DNA from: an uncultured Pelagibacteraceae bacterium
GTDB lineage: Bacteria; Pseudomonadota; Alphaproteobacteria; Pelagibacterales; Pelagibacteraceae
Assembly (NCBI GenBank): GCA_902539165.1
Contig: CACBHY010000003.1
Span: forward strand, 134,657 to 195,747
Reading direction: 5' to 3'
DNA: 61,091 nt
Shown: piece after piece, positions 36,046 through 45,158 of the stretch
Position numbering within the stretch: the first letter of the stretch is position 1
Layout of the letters: each line of letters begins with the position of its first letter
Translations under genes and position numbers: made by a program
Notes under the pieces: model-generated
The model's input: only the letters and a program-made list of their open reading frames with translations
Told to the model about the DNA's origin: nothing
Databases searched by the model: none

Positions 36046-38683
36046 TTTTATCATATTCTTTTTATTATTTTTTTTTAATTTTGGAATTTTAAATGCAGAT
36101 AAATATTCTTTTGAAGTTTCGAGTATTGAGGTTAATGAAAAAGGAAATCTAATAAATGCATATAATGGAAAAATTTTTTCTAAGGAGAGTAACTTAGAAA
36201 TTAGTGCAGAAAAATATAAATATAATAAAGATTTAGATTTTTTAGAAGCTACAAATGGTAAAGTAATATTAATAAAAGAAAATATAGAAATTACATTTAA
36301 TAGGTTAACAATTAACAAACGAAATATATTAACATTAAGCGATAAAATTTTTATAAAAGATCTTCAAAATTCACTTGAAATAGAAAGCGAAAAAATTGTT
36401 TTAGACAGAAACAAAAATATACTAACCGCAAGCGATAAAATTTTTATAAAAGATCTTCAAAATTCACTTGAAATAGAAAGCGAAAAAATTGTTTTAGACA
36501 GAAACAAAAATATACTAACCGCAAGCGATAAAATTTTTATAAAAGATCTTCAAAATTCACTTGAAATAGAAAGCGAAAAAATTGTTTTAGACAGAAACAA
36601 AAATATACTAACCGCAAGCGATAAAATTTTTATAAAAGATCTTCAAAATTCACTTGAAATAGAAAGCGAAAAAATTGTTTTAGATGGAGATAAAAAATTA
36701 ATATCTTCAAATACGAAATCTATAATAAATGATATAAACAAAAATTCTATAATGACAGATATTTTTCGTTACAGTCTTAATGATGAGGTAATAAAAATTA
36801 TTAACGCACAAATAAAAGACTCTGAGAATAATAATATAAAAATTAAGTCAGCATTTATAAACTTAAAAACAAATTCATTAGAAGGATACGAAATAAATAT
36901 AAATCTGAATAATAGTATTCTTGATCCAGAAAATGAGCCGAGATTGGCTGGAAAGTCAGTAAATTATAAAGGAGAAGTTACTGAGATTTCTGATGGTTTA
37001 TTCACTACATGTAAAAAAAGGGACAATTGTCCTCCTTGGGAACTTTCCGCTGACAAAATTGTTCATGATAAAAAGAAAAAAAGTATAAGTTATAAAAATG
37101 TTTGGCTAAAAGTATATGATGTGCCAGTAGCATATTTTCCAAAATTTTTTCATCCAGATCCATCTGTAAAAAGACAATCTGGGTTTTTAATGCCGACATT
37201 TAAAACATCTTCAAATAACAGCACATATTTTAGCGTTCCATATTTTAAAGCAATAAGTCAAAACAAAGATTTAACTTTTACGCCACGTTTTTTTGCAAAA
37301 GATAAATTGTTAATACAAAATGAATATAGAAAAGTTGAAAAAAATAGTAAAACTAAAACAGATATAAGTATTTATACTAATAAAGGTGAAGATTTTGAGG
37401 GACATTTTTTTTATAATTTCAATAAAGATTTAATTTTAAATAATTTCATTAATAGTAAATTAGATTTAAAAATTGAGACTGCTTCTAATGACACTTATTT
37501 AAAATCTAATAATATTACATCTCCAATTATTATGACTACTGACTTACTAGAAAAGTCAATAAAATTAAATGTTGATAACGAAAATACTAATATTGAAGCG
37601 AACCTTATTGTTTTTAAAAATTTAAATAAGAAAGATAATGACAAATATGAATATATTTTACCAAAAATTAATCTTTCAAGAAAGATCAATAGTTTTGCAA
37701 AATTGGATGGAGATTTAAATTTTAAAACAGAAAATTTTATACATAATCGTGATACAAATATTTTTGAAAGAGTAAATAACAATAGTCTTATATTTAATTC
37801 TTCACCAGAGGTCTCTAAAAATGGTTTTTATAATAATTATGAATTCATATTAAAAAATTCAAATACTAACTCTCAAAAATCGCCTTCTCATAAAGACGGT
37901 GAAGATTTATATGTCTCTGGATTATTTCAATTTAATTCGTCATTTCCACTTATCAAAAAGAGAGAAGATAAGACAAATTTGTTTAGACCAAAAATATCTT
38001 TAAAATTAAGCCCTGGGCACACAAAAGATTTAAGTAAAAATGAATATAAGCTTGATGTAAATAATATTTTTAACTTAGATAGACTTTCATCAAATGAAAC
38101 CTTGGAGGGTGGTATGTCACTTGCGTATGGCAGTGATTATATTCTAACAAATAATAATAATAATGAAATTTTAAGTTTAAAATTTGCTAATAATTTAAGA
38201 CTAAAAAAAAATAGCGATTTAGAAAGGAATAATCAAATTGGTTCTAAAACATCTAATTTTTTTGGGGAAATAAAATATAGCCAATTAAGTTTCATTAATG
38301 CTAAATATAATTTGTCTATATCAAATAATTTGACGGATATAAACTATCAAAACTTATTAACAGAAATTAAATTCAATAATTTTTCAACAACTTTAGATTA
38401 TCTTAGACAAGATGGAGAAAAAAACTCATATCTTTTAAATAAGACAAGTTATAACTTTAATGAATCTAATAATTTAACTTTTTCGACCAGAGAAAACTTA
38501 AAAACTAATTTAACTGAGTTTTATAATTTAATATATCAATATAAAAACGACTGTTTAGCAGCAAGTGTCGAGTATCAGAAAGATTACTACAAAGATCGCG
38601 AAATTAAACCAAAAGAAAGTGTATTTTTTAAACTTTCGATTATACCGTTTGGAACAACATCTACACCAAATTTAAAAAATTAA
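36035..38683 (+). CDS. lptD: LptD (OstA), outer-membrane LPS translocon, with expanded repeats
   Basis: 882 residues. A signal peptide (1-21, ending GILNA) is followed by a periplasmic OstA/beta-jellyroll domain. The LptD barrel part contains GLFTTCKKRDNCPPWEL, VPVAYFPKFFHPDPSVKRQSGFL and a C-terminal beta-rich region. A 31-residue unit (SDKIFIKDLQNSL...LTA) is present almost four times in tandem at residues 102-225, identical at the DNA level. Cysteines near residues 325-332 and one near the C-terminus could form the structural disulfide. LptD with LptE inserts LPS into the outer leaflet; no lptE is seen here. Confidence 0.9.
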   Translation: MKSNFIIFFLLFFFNFGILNADKYSFEVSSIEVNEKGNLINAYNGKIFSKESNLEISAEKYKYNKDLDFLEATNGKVILIKENIEITFNRLTINKRNILTLSDKIFIKDLQNSLEIESEKIVLDRNKNILTASDKIFIKDLQNSLEIESEKIVLDRNKNILTASDKIFIKDLQNSLEIESEKIVLDRNKNILTASDKIFIKDLQNSLEIESEKIVLDGDKKLISSNTKSIINDINKNSIMTDIFRYSLNDEVIKIINAQIKDSENNNIKIKSAFINLKTNSLEGYEININLNNSILDPENEPRLAGKSVNYKGEVTEISDGLFTTCKKRDNCPPWELSADKIVHDKKKKSISYKNVWLKVYDVPVAYFPKFFHPDPSVKRQSGFLMPTFKTSSNNSTYFSVPYFKAISQNKDLTFTPRFFAKDKLLIQNEYRKVEKNSKTKTDISIYTNKGEDFEGHFFYNFNKDLILNNFINSKLDLKIETASNDTYLKSNNITSPIIMTTDLLEKSIKLNVDNENTNIEANLIVFKNLNKKDNDKYEYILPKINLSRKINSFAKLDGDLNFKTENFIHNRDTNIFERVNNNSLIFNSSPEVSKNGFYNNYEFILKNSNTNSQKSPSHKDGEDLYVSGLFQFNSSFPLIKKREDKTNLFRPKISLKLSPGHTKDLSKNEYKLDVNNIFNLDRLSSNETLEGGMSLAYGSDYILTNNNNNEILSLKFANNLRLKKNSDLERNNQIGSKTSNFFGEIKYSQLSFINAKYNLSISNNLTDINYQNLLTEIKFNNFSTTLDYLRQDGEKNSYLLNKTSYNFNESNNLTFSTRENLKTNLTEFYNLIYQYKNDCLAASVEYQKDYYKDREIKPKESVFFKLSIIPFGTTSTPNLKN
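36338..36684 (+). repeat. 93-bp tandem repeat (3.7 copies) inside lptD
   Basis: Units start at 36338, 36431, 36524 and 36617. The DNA is identical from unit to unit until 36684, where the fourth copy diverges (TGGAGA in place of CAGAAA). The first copy is preceded by a diverged relative of the unit end (AACATTA against AACCGCA). The unit length of 93 is a multiple of 3, so copy-number change keeps the frame. Confidence 0.95.
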
Positions 38684-39609
38684 TGATAAAAAAAAACTAT
38701 TTGTTTATTTTTCTAGTAATGATCTTATGTACTCATGTAACAGCAAAAAATTCAATTTTTATAGTCACTACCATTAATGGTAATATCATTACTAATTTTG
38801 ATATAGAGAAAGAAGTTTCTTACTTAAAAATATTAAATCCTCAACTAGAAAAATTAGATGAAAAAAAAATTTTTAATGTTGCAAAAAATTCAATATTAAA
38901 CGAAGTAATTAAAAAAAATGAAGTTAAAAAATTTTTTAAGTTAGATAAAGATATTGAAATGATTAATAAGATGTATTCAGACTTATACATTAGTCTGGGA
39001 TTTTCAAACAATTTAGAATTTGAAAATATATTAATTAAAAACAACTCATATACAACTTCAGAAATTATCGAAAAAATTAAAGTAGAATTTTTTTGGAGTA
39101 GAATAATTTTTGAAAAATTTAACAATCAAGTAAGAATAAACGAAAAAGAATTGACTCAAAAAGTCGAAAATATAGATAATTATAAAGATGAATATTTGTT
39201 ATCAGAAATTTTTTTTAATAAAGATGTAAGTTTAAGTTTAGAAGACCAAATCAACAAAATAACAAATAGTATTGATCAGGTAGGATTTAATAACACTGCA
39301 AGTATATTTAGTAAAAGTGAAAGTGCAAATTTTGGGGGTAAAATCGGATGGGTAGAGGAAAATAGTCTTTCTAAAAAAATTATAGATGAGATAAAAAAAA
39401 TTAAAATTGGTGAATATACTAGTGTTATTCAATTTGGGAATAATTTTTTAATTTTGAAAGTCGAAGATAAAAAAACAAAAAAAATTAATATAAATAATAA
39501 TCAATTACTTACTAAAATGATTGAATTCGAAAAAAATAAACAATTAAATCAATTTTCAAATATTTATTTTAATAAAATAAAAATCAACTATGAGATAAAT
39601 GAAAAATAA
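38683..39609 (+). CDS. surA: SurA-like periplasmic peptidyl-prolyl isomerase/chaperone
   Basis: 308 residues. A signal peptide (1-21, ending THVTA) is followed by a SurA N-terminal chaperone segment (INGNIITNFDIEKEVSYLKI) and a single parvulin-like domain (about 165-265), with ANFGGKIGWVEEN and KIGEYTSVIQFGNNFLILKV. It helps fold outer-membrane proteins such as LptD, whose stop overlaps its ATG (TAATG). It is shorter than E. coli SurA, with one parvulin domain instead of two. Confidence 0.85.
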   Translation: MIKKNYLFIFLVMILCTHVTAKNSIFIVTTINGNIITNFDIEKEVSYLKILNPQLEKLDEKKIFNVAKNSILNEVIKKNEVKKFFKLDKDIEMINKMYSDLYISLGFSNNLEFENILIKNNSYTTSEIIEKIKVEFFWSRIIFEKFNNQVRINEKELTQKVENIDNYKDEYLLSEIFFNKDVSLSLEDQINKITNSIDQVGFNNTASIFSKSESANFGGKIGWVEENSLSKKIIDEIKKIKIGEYTSVIQFGNNFLILKVEDKKTKKININNNQLLTKMIEFEKNKQLNQFSNIYFNKIKINYEINEK

Positions 39610-40561
39610 ACCTATCATAGTTGTTGCTGGTGAACCAAATAGTGTTTTTTTAGAAATTTTTTTTAAAACAATGAAAAAAAAAATTAAACATCCAATAGTT
39701 CTAATTTGTTCAATTAAATTACTTAAGATGCAAATGAACTATTTAAAATACAAAGAAAAAATTAGAATAATAAAGTATACCGATTTAAAAATTTTAAATT
39801 TAAATAATAAATCAATAAACATTATAGATATAAAATATAGTCAAAAATATGCATTTCAAAAAGTATCAAAAAAATCAAAAAACTATATAAAAAAATCTTT
39901 CGATATCGCTTTTAAAATAATTAAATTGGGTTTAGCAAACAAACTTATTAATGGACCAGTATCTAAGAAAAGTTTTCTTGATAAAAAATTTTTAGGTATG
40001 ACTGAATATATTTCGCATAATTTTTCTTCTACAAACAATGCTATGCTAATTTTCAATAAAGACCTATCTGTTTGCCCTTTAACTACTCATATGCCAATAA
40101 AATTGGTCTCTAAAAGTATTAATCAAAATCTAATTAAAAAAAAAGTTAAGCTGATAGACAATTTTTATAAAAAATATTTGGGTTATGGACCTCAAATAGC
40201 TGTTACAGGTTTAAATCCTCATTGTGAAAGTAATGAAAATAATAATGAGGACTTAACTATAATAAAACCTGCTATATCTTATTTAAAAAATAAAGGTTAT
40301 AACATTTCTGGTCCATATTCTGCAGATACAATCTTCTTAAAAAAAAATCGAAAAATTTATGATGTAATAATTGGTATGTATCACGATCAAGTACTTGGAC
40401 CGTTAAAAACTTTATATGAATATAACGCAATTAATATAACTCTTGGACTACCTTTTATTAGAATTTCACCAGATCATGGACCGAACGAAGAGATGCTGGG
40501 TAAAAATTTATCTAGTCCATTGAGTTTGATAAATTCAATTTTGTTTCTGGATAAAAATTGA
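39599..40561 (+). CDS. pdxA: 4-hydroxythreonine-4-phosphate dehydrogenase
   Basis: 320 residues. Motifs are GPVSKKSF, the metal histidine region LTTHMPIKLV, TGLNPHCESN, GPYSADTIFL, GMYHDQVLGPLK and ISPDHGPNEEM. It is an NAD-dependent enzyme of pyridoxal-5'-phosphate synthesis. The order surA-pdxA-ksgA after lptD is the same as in many proteobacteria. It overlaps surA by 11 bp and ksgA by 4 bp. Confidence 0.94.
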   Translation: MKNKPIIVVAGEPNSVFLEIFFKTMKKKIKHPIVLICSIKLLKMQMNYLKYKEKIRIIKYTDLKILNLNNKSINIIDIKYSQKYAFQKVSKKSKNYIKKSFDIAFKIIKLGLANKLINGPVSKKSFLDKKFLGMTEYISHNFSSTNNAMLIFNKDLSVCPLTTHMPIKLVSKSINQNLIKKKVKLIDNFYKKYLGYGPQIAVTGLNPHCESNENNNEDLTIIKPAISYLKNKGYNISGPYSADTIFLKKNRKIYDVIIGMYHDQVLGPLKTLYEYNAINITLGLPFIRISPDHGPNEEMLGKNLSSPLSLINSILFLDKN

Positions 40562-41343
40562 TTAAAGCAAAAAAAAGCTTAGGACAAAATTTTCTTACAG
40601 ACAAATTAGTACTAGATCAAATAGTTAATAGTGCAAAAATTAAAGGGAAAACTATACTTGAAGTTGGACCAGGAACTGGGAATTTAACAACTTATATTTT
40701 AGAAAATAAACCCAAAAAAATGATTGTTGTTGAAAAAGATATTAAATTAACAAAAAAAATTAATGATAATTTTAAAGATAAATTAACCGTAATTAATGAA
40801 GACATATTAAAAATTAATGAAAATTTATTATCTGATGAAAAGGTTACTGTATTTGGAAACTTGCCTTATAATATTTCAACTGAGATACTGAGTAAATGGA
40901 TAATAAATTTAGAGGACAATGTATGGTTTGATTGTCTTATTTTAATGTTTCAAAAGGAAGTAGCAGATAGAATAATTGCAAAATTTAATACATCTAATTA
41001 TGGAAGATTATCAATATTAAGTAATTGGAGATTAAATATAAAAAAAATTTGTGATGTTAAACCTGCATCTTTTTCACCAAGACCAAAAATTGATAGTTCT
41101 TTATTATTTTTTTCTCCTAAAAAAAATTTTTATAAAATAAAAAATCCCCAAAATTTAGAAAAAATCACCAGAATTTTTTTTAACCATAGGAGAAAAATGT
41201 TAAAAAAACCATTTAATCAAATATTTAATGGTGATCAAAGAATCTTAACAAAATTAAACATAAATTTAAATTTAAGACCACAAAATCTAGATTTTAATAC
41301 ATATTATCAATTGACTGATGAATATGAAAATTTAGGAGATTAG
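40558..41343 (+). CDS. ksgA: 16S rRNA dimethyladenosine transferase KsgA/RsmA
   Basis: 261 residues. The start is TTG, overlapping the pdxA stop. Motifs are [11 protein letters not shown], the SAM site [10 protein letters not shown], the catalytic [10 protein letters not shown] (NLPY) and [13 protein letters not shown]. It dimethylates two adenines near the 3' end of 16S rRNA during 30S maturation. The 3' end overlaps gmk by 12 bp (convergent). Confidence 0.95.
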   Translation: MIKAKKSLGQNFLTDKLVLDQIVNSAKIKGKTILEVGPGTGNLTTYILENKPKKMIVVEKDIKLTKKINDNFKDKLTVINEDILKINENLLSDEKVTVFGNLPYNISTEILSKWIINLEDNVWFDCLILMFQKEVADRIIAKFNTSNYGRLSILSNWRLNIKKICDVKPASFSPRPKIDSSLLFFSPKKNFYKIKNPQNLEKITRIFFNHRRKMLKKPFNQIFNGDQRILTKLNINLNLRPQNLDFNTYYQLTDEYENLGD

Positions 41344-41964
41344 TCTGTCAACATGACTTCTTATATATTCCCTATCATAATCTTTTGAGTCGCTATTAAT
41401 TTCAGCATAAATTAAATTCTTTATTTTGGAAAAACATTTGTCTAGATTGTCATTAATGACCACATAATCATAATTGATCCAATGCAATAAGTCTCTTTCG
41501 AACTGTTTCATTCTTTCATCAGCAATTAGTTTATCTTTCATATCTCTATTTGAAAGTCTTACAAATAACTCTTCTTTGCTAGGTGGTAATATAAAAAAGG
41601 TAACTAACTTATAATCAAGTTTTTTATTTTTAATTTGATCTGCTCCTTGCCAATCAATATCAAATAAAACATTTTCTCCCCTATCTAATTTTTCAATTAC
41701 TGGAGTTCTGGTTGTACCATAAAAATTATTGAATACTTTTGCATACTCAAGAAACTCTTCATTTTTTATTAATCTCTTGAAATTTTCTTGATTCACAAAG
41801 ATATAATCTCTACCTGAAATTTCATTAGGTCTTGGTTGTCTGGTTGTATGAGAAATCGATATTTCAAAGTTATTAATCTCTGACAACATCTTAACTAATG
41901 TTGTTTTACCAGCTCCTGATGGAGATGATAGAACTATCATCACCCCGTCTTTTTCTGAGGGCAT
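41332..41964 (-). CDS. gmk: guanylate kinase
   Basis: 210 residues. P-loop [14 protein letters not shown]-binding [19 protein letters not shown] and [11 protein letters not shown] are all present. It phosphorylates GMP to GDP. It follows acpP by 7 bp on the same strand. In many proteobacteria fabF lies between acpP and gmk; here it is absent. Confidence 0.95.
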   Translation of the reverse strand: MPSEKDGVMIVLSSPSGAGKTTLVKMLSEINNFEISISHTTRQPRPNEISGRDYIFVNQENFKRLIKNEEFLEYAKVFNNFYGTTRTPVIEKLDRGENVLFDIDWQGADQIKNKKLDYKLVTFFILPPSKEELFVRLSNRDMKDKLIADERMKQFERDLLHWINYDYVVINDNLDKCFSKIKNLIYAEINSDSKDYDREYIRSHVDRLIS

Positions 41965-41971
41965 TTACGAG

Positions 41972-42211
41972 TTAGTTTGCTTTTCCTTCAATAAATTTAA
42001 TAGCATCACCTACTGTTAAAATTTTTTCAGCTTCACTATCAGATATCTCAGAACCAAATTCTTCTTCAAAGGCCATAACTAATTCTACTGTATCTAAACT
42101 ATCTGCACCCAAATCATCTGTAAAACTTGATTCTTCATTTACTTTTGCTTCATCAATTCCTAAATGATCAGCTACAATTTTTTTAACTTTGCTTGAAACG
42201 TCTTCTGACAT
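41972..42211 (-). CDS. acpP: acyl carrier protein
   Basis: 79 residues, acidic, with the phosphopantetheine motif [20 protein letters not shown] (S38). It carries acyl chains in fatty-acid synthesis. It lies 48 bp downstream of fabG on the same strand. Confidence 0.96.
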   Translation of the reverse strand: MSEDVSSKVKKIVADHLGIDEAKVNEESSFTDDLGADSLDTVELVMAFEEEFGSEISDSEAEKILTVGDAIKFIEGKAN

Positions 42212-42259
42212 ATTGATCCTTTTCGTTATAAATTCTTAATAGTTTAAAAACATGTTTTG

Positions 42260-42997
42260 TCAAGCCATATACATGCCTCCATTAACATGTAAAGTTTCAC
42301 CATTTATATAATTCGAATGATTTGAACACAAAAATACTACTGCATTAGCAATATCTTCAGGCTCGCCTAATCGAGCAGATGGTATTTTGGAGATTATTGC
42401 TTCTTTAAATTTATCTTCAAGCTTGTCTGTCATTGCAGTTTTAATGAAACCTGGAGAAATACAATTAATATTTATATTTTTTTTCGCATATTCTATTGCT
42501 AAACTTTTTGACATTGCTATTATACCTGCCTTCGATGCTGTATAATTAGTCTGTCCTATATTTCCCGTATGGCCAACGATAGATGTAATATTAACAATCC
42601 TGCCTGATTTATTCTTAAGCATTTTTTTAATTGCAGATTTACTCATTAAAAAAGTTGATGTTAAATTGATATCAATTACTTTTTTCCATTCTTCTAAACT
42701 CATTCTTATTGCAAGGTTATCTTGAGTAACTCCTGCATTATTAATAATACAATCTAAGTTTCCACCAAGTTTTTTTGTTGCGTTTTCTATAAATTCTTCA
42801 ATTTTATCACTTTGAGAAATATCAAATTTTAATATTTTGATATTTTCAAATTTACTTTTTAGTACATCTAGTTTTTCAATTTTAGTACCTGAAGCTAAAA
42901 TATTTGCTCCAGCTTGGTTTAATTTTTCAATAATCGAATTTCCAATACCACCAGAAGCACCTGTAACAATAATATTTTTACCTTTTAAATCGCTCAT
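42260..42997 (-). CDS. fabG: 3-oxoacyl-ACP reductase
   Basis: 245 residues, short-chain dehydrogenase. The NADP loop is TGASGGIGN (12-20), followed by NNAG and the catalytic S139, Y152 and K156 (TNYTASKAG). The position between fabD and acpP supports FabG among the many SDR enzymes. Its ATG overlaps the fabD stop (ATGA). Confidence 0.94.
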   Translation of the reverse strand: MSDLKGKNIIVTGASGGIGNSIIEKLNQAGANILASGTKIEKLDVLKSKFENIKILKFDISQSDKIEEFIENATKKLGGNLDCIINNAGVTQDNLAIRMSLEEWKKVIDINLTSTFLMSKSAIKKMLKNKSGRIVNITSIVGHTGNIGQTNYTASKAGIIAMSKSLAIEYAKKNININCISPGFIKTAMTDKLEDKFKEAIISKIPSARLGEPEDIANAVVFLCSNHSNYINGETLHVNGGMYMA

Positions 42998-43920
42998 ACT
43001 TTTATACTCTCAATATCACTTAGACTATTTATAGTATCAATTTTAACATCTCTATTAATTCTTTTTACTAAACCTGACAACACTTTCCCAGGTCCAATTT
43101 CTATAAAATGATTTACATAATTTTCTATCATATAATTAACAGTTTCTCTCCATCTTACTCTATTCTCTATTTGTTTAATTAAGAGGGTTTTAAGCTCATC
43201 TAGGTCTTTAATTTCATGAGCTGTCACATTTGAAATTAATTTATTTTGTCCTTTTTTAAAGTTAAGCTTATTTAGCTCATCTTTCATAATTTTGGTTGCA
43301 TTATTCATCATATCACAATGAAAAGGAGCACTTACAGGAAGTTTAATGTTTTTAATTGAATTTTCTTTTAAAATTTTAATTAAATGTTCAAGGTCTTCTG
43401 TTTTTCCACTCAACACCATTTGACCTTCAGAATTATCGTTTGCAATTTGAGCATTAAATATTTTTTTATAATCATCTAGAATCTTTTCAATTACATTGAT
43501 TTTTGAACCCAATACTGCAACCATTCCTCCTTGCCCTTTAGGAACTGAGTTTTGCATAGCTTCTCCTCTAATTCTTAAAATTTTTAAAGTCTCTGAAAAA
43601 TCTAAATATCCAGCACATGATAAGGCTGAGTATTCACCTAAAGAATGTCCAGCGAAATATTTAGCTTTATTTAAATCTAAGTTAAATTCTTTTTTAATTA
43701 TATTGAATATTGAATAACTAATTAAAAATATTGCTGGTTGAGTATTGATTGTTAAATCTAATTCCTCTTTTGGACCTTCTAAAATTAACTTAGAAATAGA
43801 AAAATTTAATGTTTCATCTGCCTGGTTAAACAAGTTTTTAACCATATCAAATTTGTCATATAGCTCCTTTCCCATCCCCACCATTTGTGAACCTTGACCA
43901 GGGAAAATTACTGAAAACAT
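42994..43920 (-). CDS. fabD: malonyl-CoA-ACP transacylase
   Basis: 308 residues. FPGQGSQMVGMGKELYD opens the protein, the nucleophile is S93 in AGHSLGEYSAL, and the histidine lies in PVSAPFHCDMM. It loads malonyl groups onto ACP. It is the first gene of fabD-fabG-acpP-gmk, divergent from rpsF over an 86-bp gap. Confidence 0.95.
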   Translation of the reverse strand: MFSVIFPGQGSQMVGMGKELYDKFDMVKNLFNQADETLNFSISKLILEGPKEELDLTINTQPAIFLISYSIFNIIKKEFNLDLNKAKYFAGHSLGEYSALSCAGYLDFSETLKILRIRGEAMQNSVPKGQGGMVAVLGSKINVIEKILDDYKKIFNAQIANDNSEGQMVLSGKTEDLEHLIKILKENSIKNIKLPVSAPFHCDMMNNATKIMKDELNKLNFKKGQNKLISNVTAHEIKDLDELKTLLIKQIENRVRWRETVNYMIENYVNHFIEIGPGKVLSGLVKRINRDVKIDTINSLSDIESIKV

Positions 43921-43945
43921 ATAAAAAAACTAATTAATTTGCCTA

Positions 43946-43974
43946 TTTAACTATTGTAATTGAACTTTTATAAT
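43946..43974 (+). promoter_or_regulatory. possible promoter of the rpsF-rpsR-rplI operon
   Basis: TATAAT at 43969-43974 with a weak TTTAAC (43946-43951) 17 bp upstream, and 32 bp to the rpsF ATG. The -10 is good and the -35 poor. Confidence 0.4.
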
Positions 43975-44006
43975 AGTATATCCTCATTTTTTATTAAAGA
44001 GTTTAA

Positions 44007-44360
44007 ATGAATTTATACGAACATACTATTATTGCTAGACAAGATACTTCACCAAGTGAATTAAAGCAATTATCTGAAAAATATTCAAAAATTATTGAAA
44101 AAAATTATGGTGAAGTAGTAAAGACTGAAAACTGGGGTTTGTTAAACCTGTCATATTTGATAAAAAAAAATAGAAAAGGGAGTTATATTCATTTTAAAAT
44201 AAAAGGTGATGGAAAAGTTATTGATGAATTAGAAAAAAATGAATCAATAGATAAAAAATTATTAAGATGTTTAACAATTAGAGTAAAAAAGTTTGATTTA
44301 GATACAGTTTACTTTGGCAAAAAAGAAGATAGCGAAAAAAAAGAGAATGTTAAAAACTAA
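44007..44360 (+). CDS. rpsF: 30S ribosomal protein bS6
   Basis: 117 residues. The [19 protein letters not shown] start, the [24 protein letters not shown] core and RCLTIRVKK match bS6. It binds bS18 on the 30S platform. Its stop overlaps the rpsR ATG (TAATG). It is the first gene of the conserved rpsF-rpsR-rplI-dnaB order. Confidence 0.95.
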   Translation: MNLYEHTIIARQDTSPSELKQLSEKYSKIIEKNYGEVVKTENWGLLNLSYLIKKNRKGSYIHFKIKGDGKVIDELEKNESIDKKLLRCLTIRVKKFDLDTVYFGKKEDSEKKENVKN

Positions 44361-44632
44361 TGCCTAAAAGACAAAGTGGAAATAAAAAAGGAAAACAAAG
44401 TAACTTTGCAAAATTAAGTATTTTCCAACCTAATAAATATAAGTTTAAAAAAAGTTGCCCACTTTCAGCAAAAGGTGCCCCACAAGTTGATTATAAAAAT
44501 ATTAAATTATTAAGAAAATATATGTCTGAAAATGGAAAAATTTTACCATCAAGAATAACTAACGTTTCTCAGAAAAAACAAAGAGAACTATCCTTGTCAA
44601 TTAAACGAGCTAGAAATTTAGCATTAATATAA
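44360..44632 (+). CDS. rpsR: 30S ribosomal protein bS18
   Basis: 90 residues. The basic N-terminus is followed by [25 protein letters not shown] and [27 protein letters not shown], the standard bS18 core. The partner gene rpsF is directly upstream, and rplI begins with no gap. Confidence 0.96.
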   Translation: MPKRQSGNKKGKQSNFAKLSIFQPNKYKFKKSCPLSAKGAPQVDYKNIKLLRKYMSENGKILPSRITNVSQKKQRELSLSIKRARNLALI

Positions 44633-45091
44633 ATGAAAGTAATTTTATTAGAAAACGTTAAAAGAATTGGATCTATTGGAGAAGTAATAGACGTAAAGAG
44701 AGGTTTTGCAAGAAACTATCTTATTGCCAATAAAAAAGCACTTTACGCCTCAAAAGAAAATATTAAAGAAGTTGAAAAAATAAAAACTGATTTATCCAAA
44801 AAGGATAATGAAAAGAAAAAAGAAGCTTCTTTAATAGCTGAGGAAATTAATGGAAAAGTATATTCTGTTAAAAAATTAAGTACGGAAAATAAAGAATTAT
44901 ATGGTTCGGTTAAACCAACTGAAATTGCTAAAATTATCCAGGACGAAAATAAGATAGAAATTAAGCCTTCTATGATACAACCTGTCGAAGAGATTAAAGC
45001 ACTAGGAAAGTTTAAAGTTAAAATTTTTCTACACTCAGAAGTTGACGCAGAAATTTCTGTAGATGTTTCTTCTGCAGAAACAATTCAATAA
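44633..45091 (+). CDS. rplI: 50S ribosomal protein bL9
   Basis: 152 residues. The N-terminal domain MKVILLENVKRIGSIGEVIDVKRGFARNYLI is nearly consensus. A charged connecting helix and the C-terminal domain follow. It lies last in the ribosomal trio; a 67-bp AT-rich gap separates it from dnaB. Confidence 0.96.
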   Translation: MKVILLENVKRIGSIGEVIDVKRGFARNYLIANKKALYASKENIKEVEKIKTDLSKKDNEKKKEASLIAEEINGKVYSVKKLSTENKELYGSVKPTEIAKIIQDENKIEIKPSMIQPVEEIKALGKFKVKIFLHSEVDAEISVDVSSAETIQ

Positions 45092-45158
45092 TTATACAAT
45101 TTTTTCCCCAGCAGTAATTTAGAATTTTATGAATAATTTTTTCGTGTAAATTATAATT

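Noticed and set aside
36338..36709. Regular repeats that could suggest a CRISPR array
   Set aside because: The 93-bp units are contiguous without spacers and lie in frame within lptD; they are coding tandem repeats.
45150..45158. TATAAT directly before the dnaB ATG as a promoter
   Set aside because: It ends 1 base before the start codon, which would place the transcript start inside the gene; it is likely chance in AT-rich DNA.
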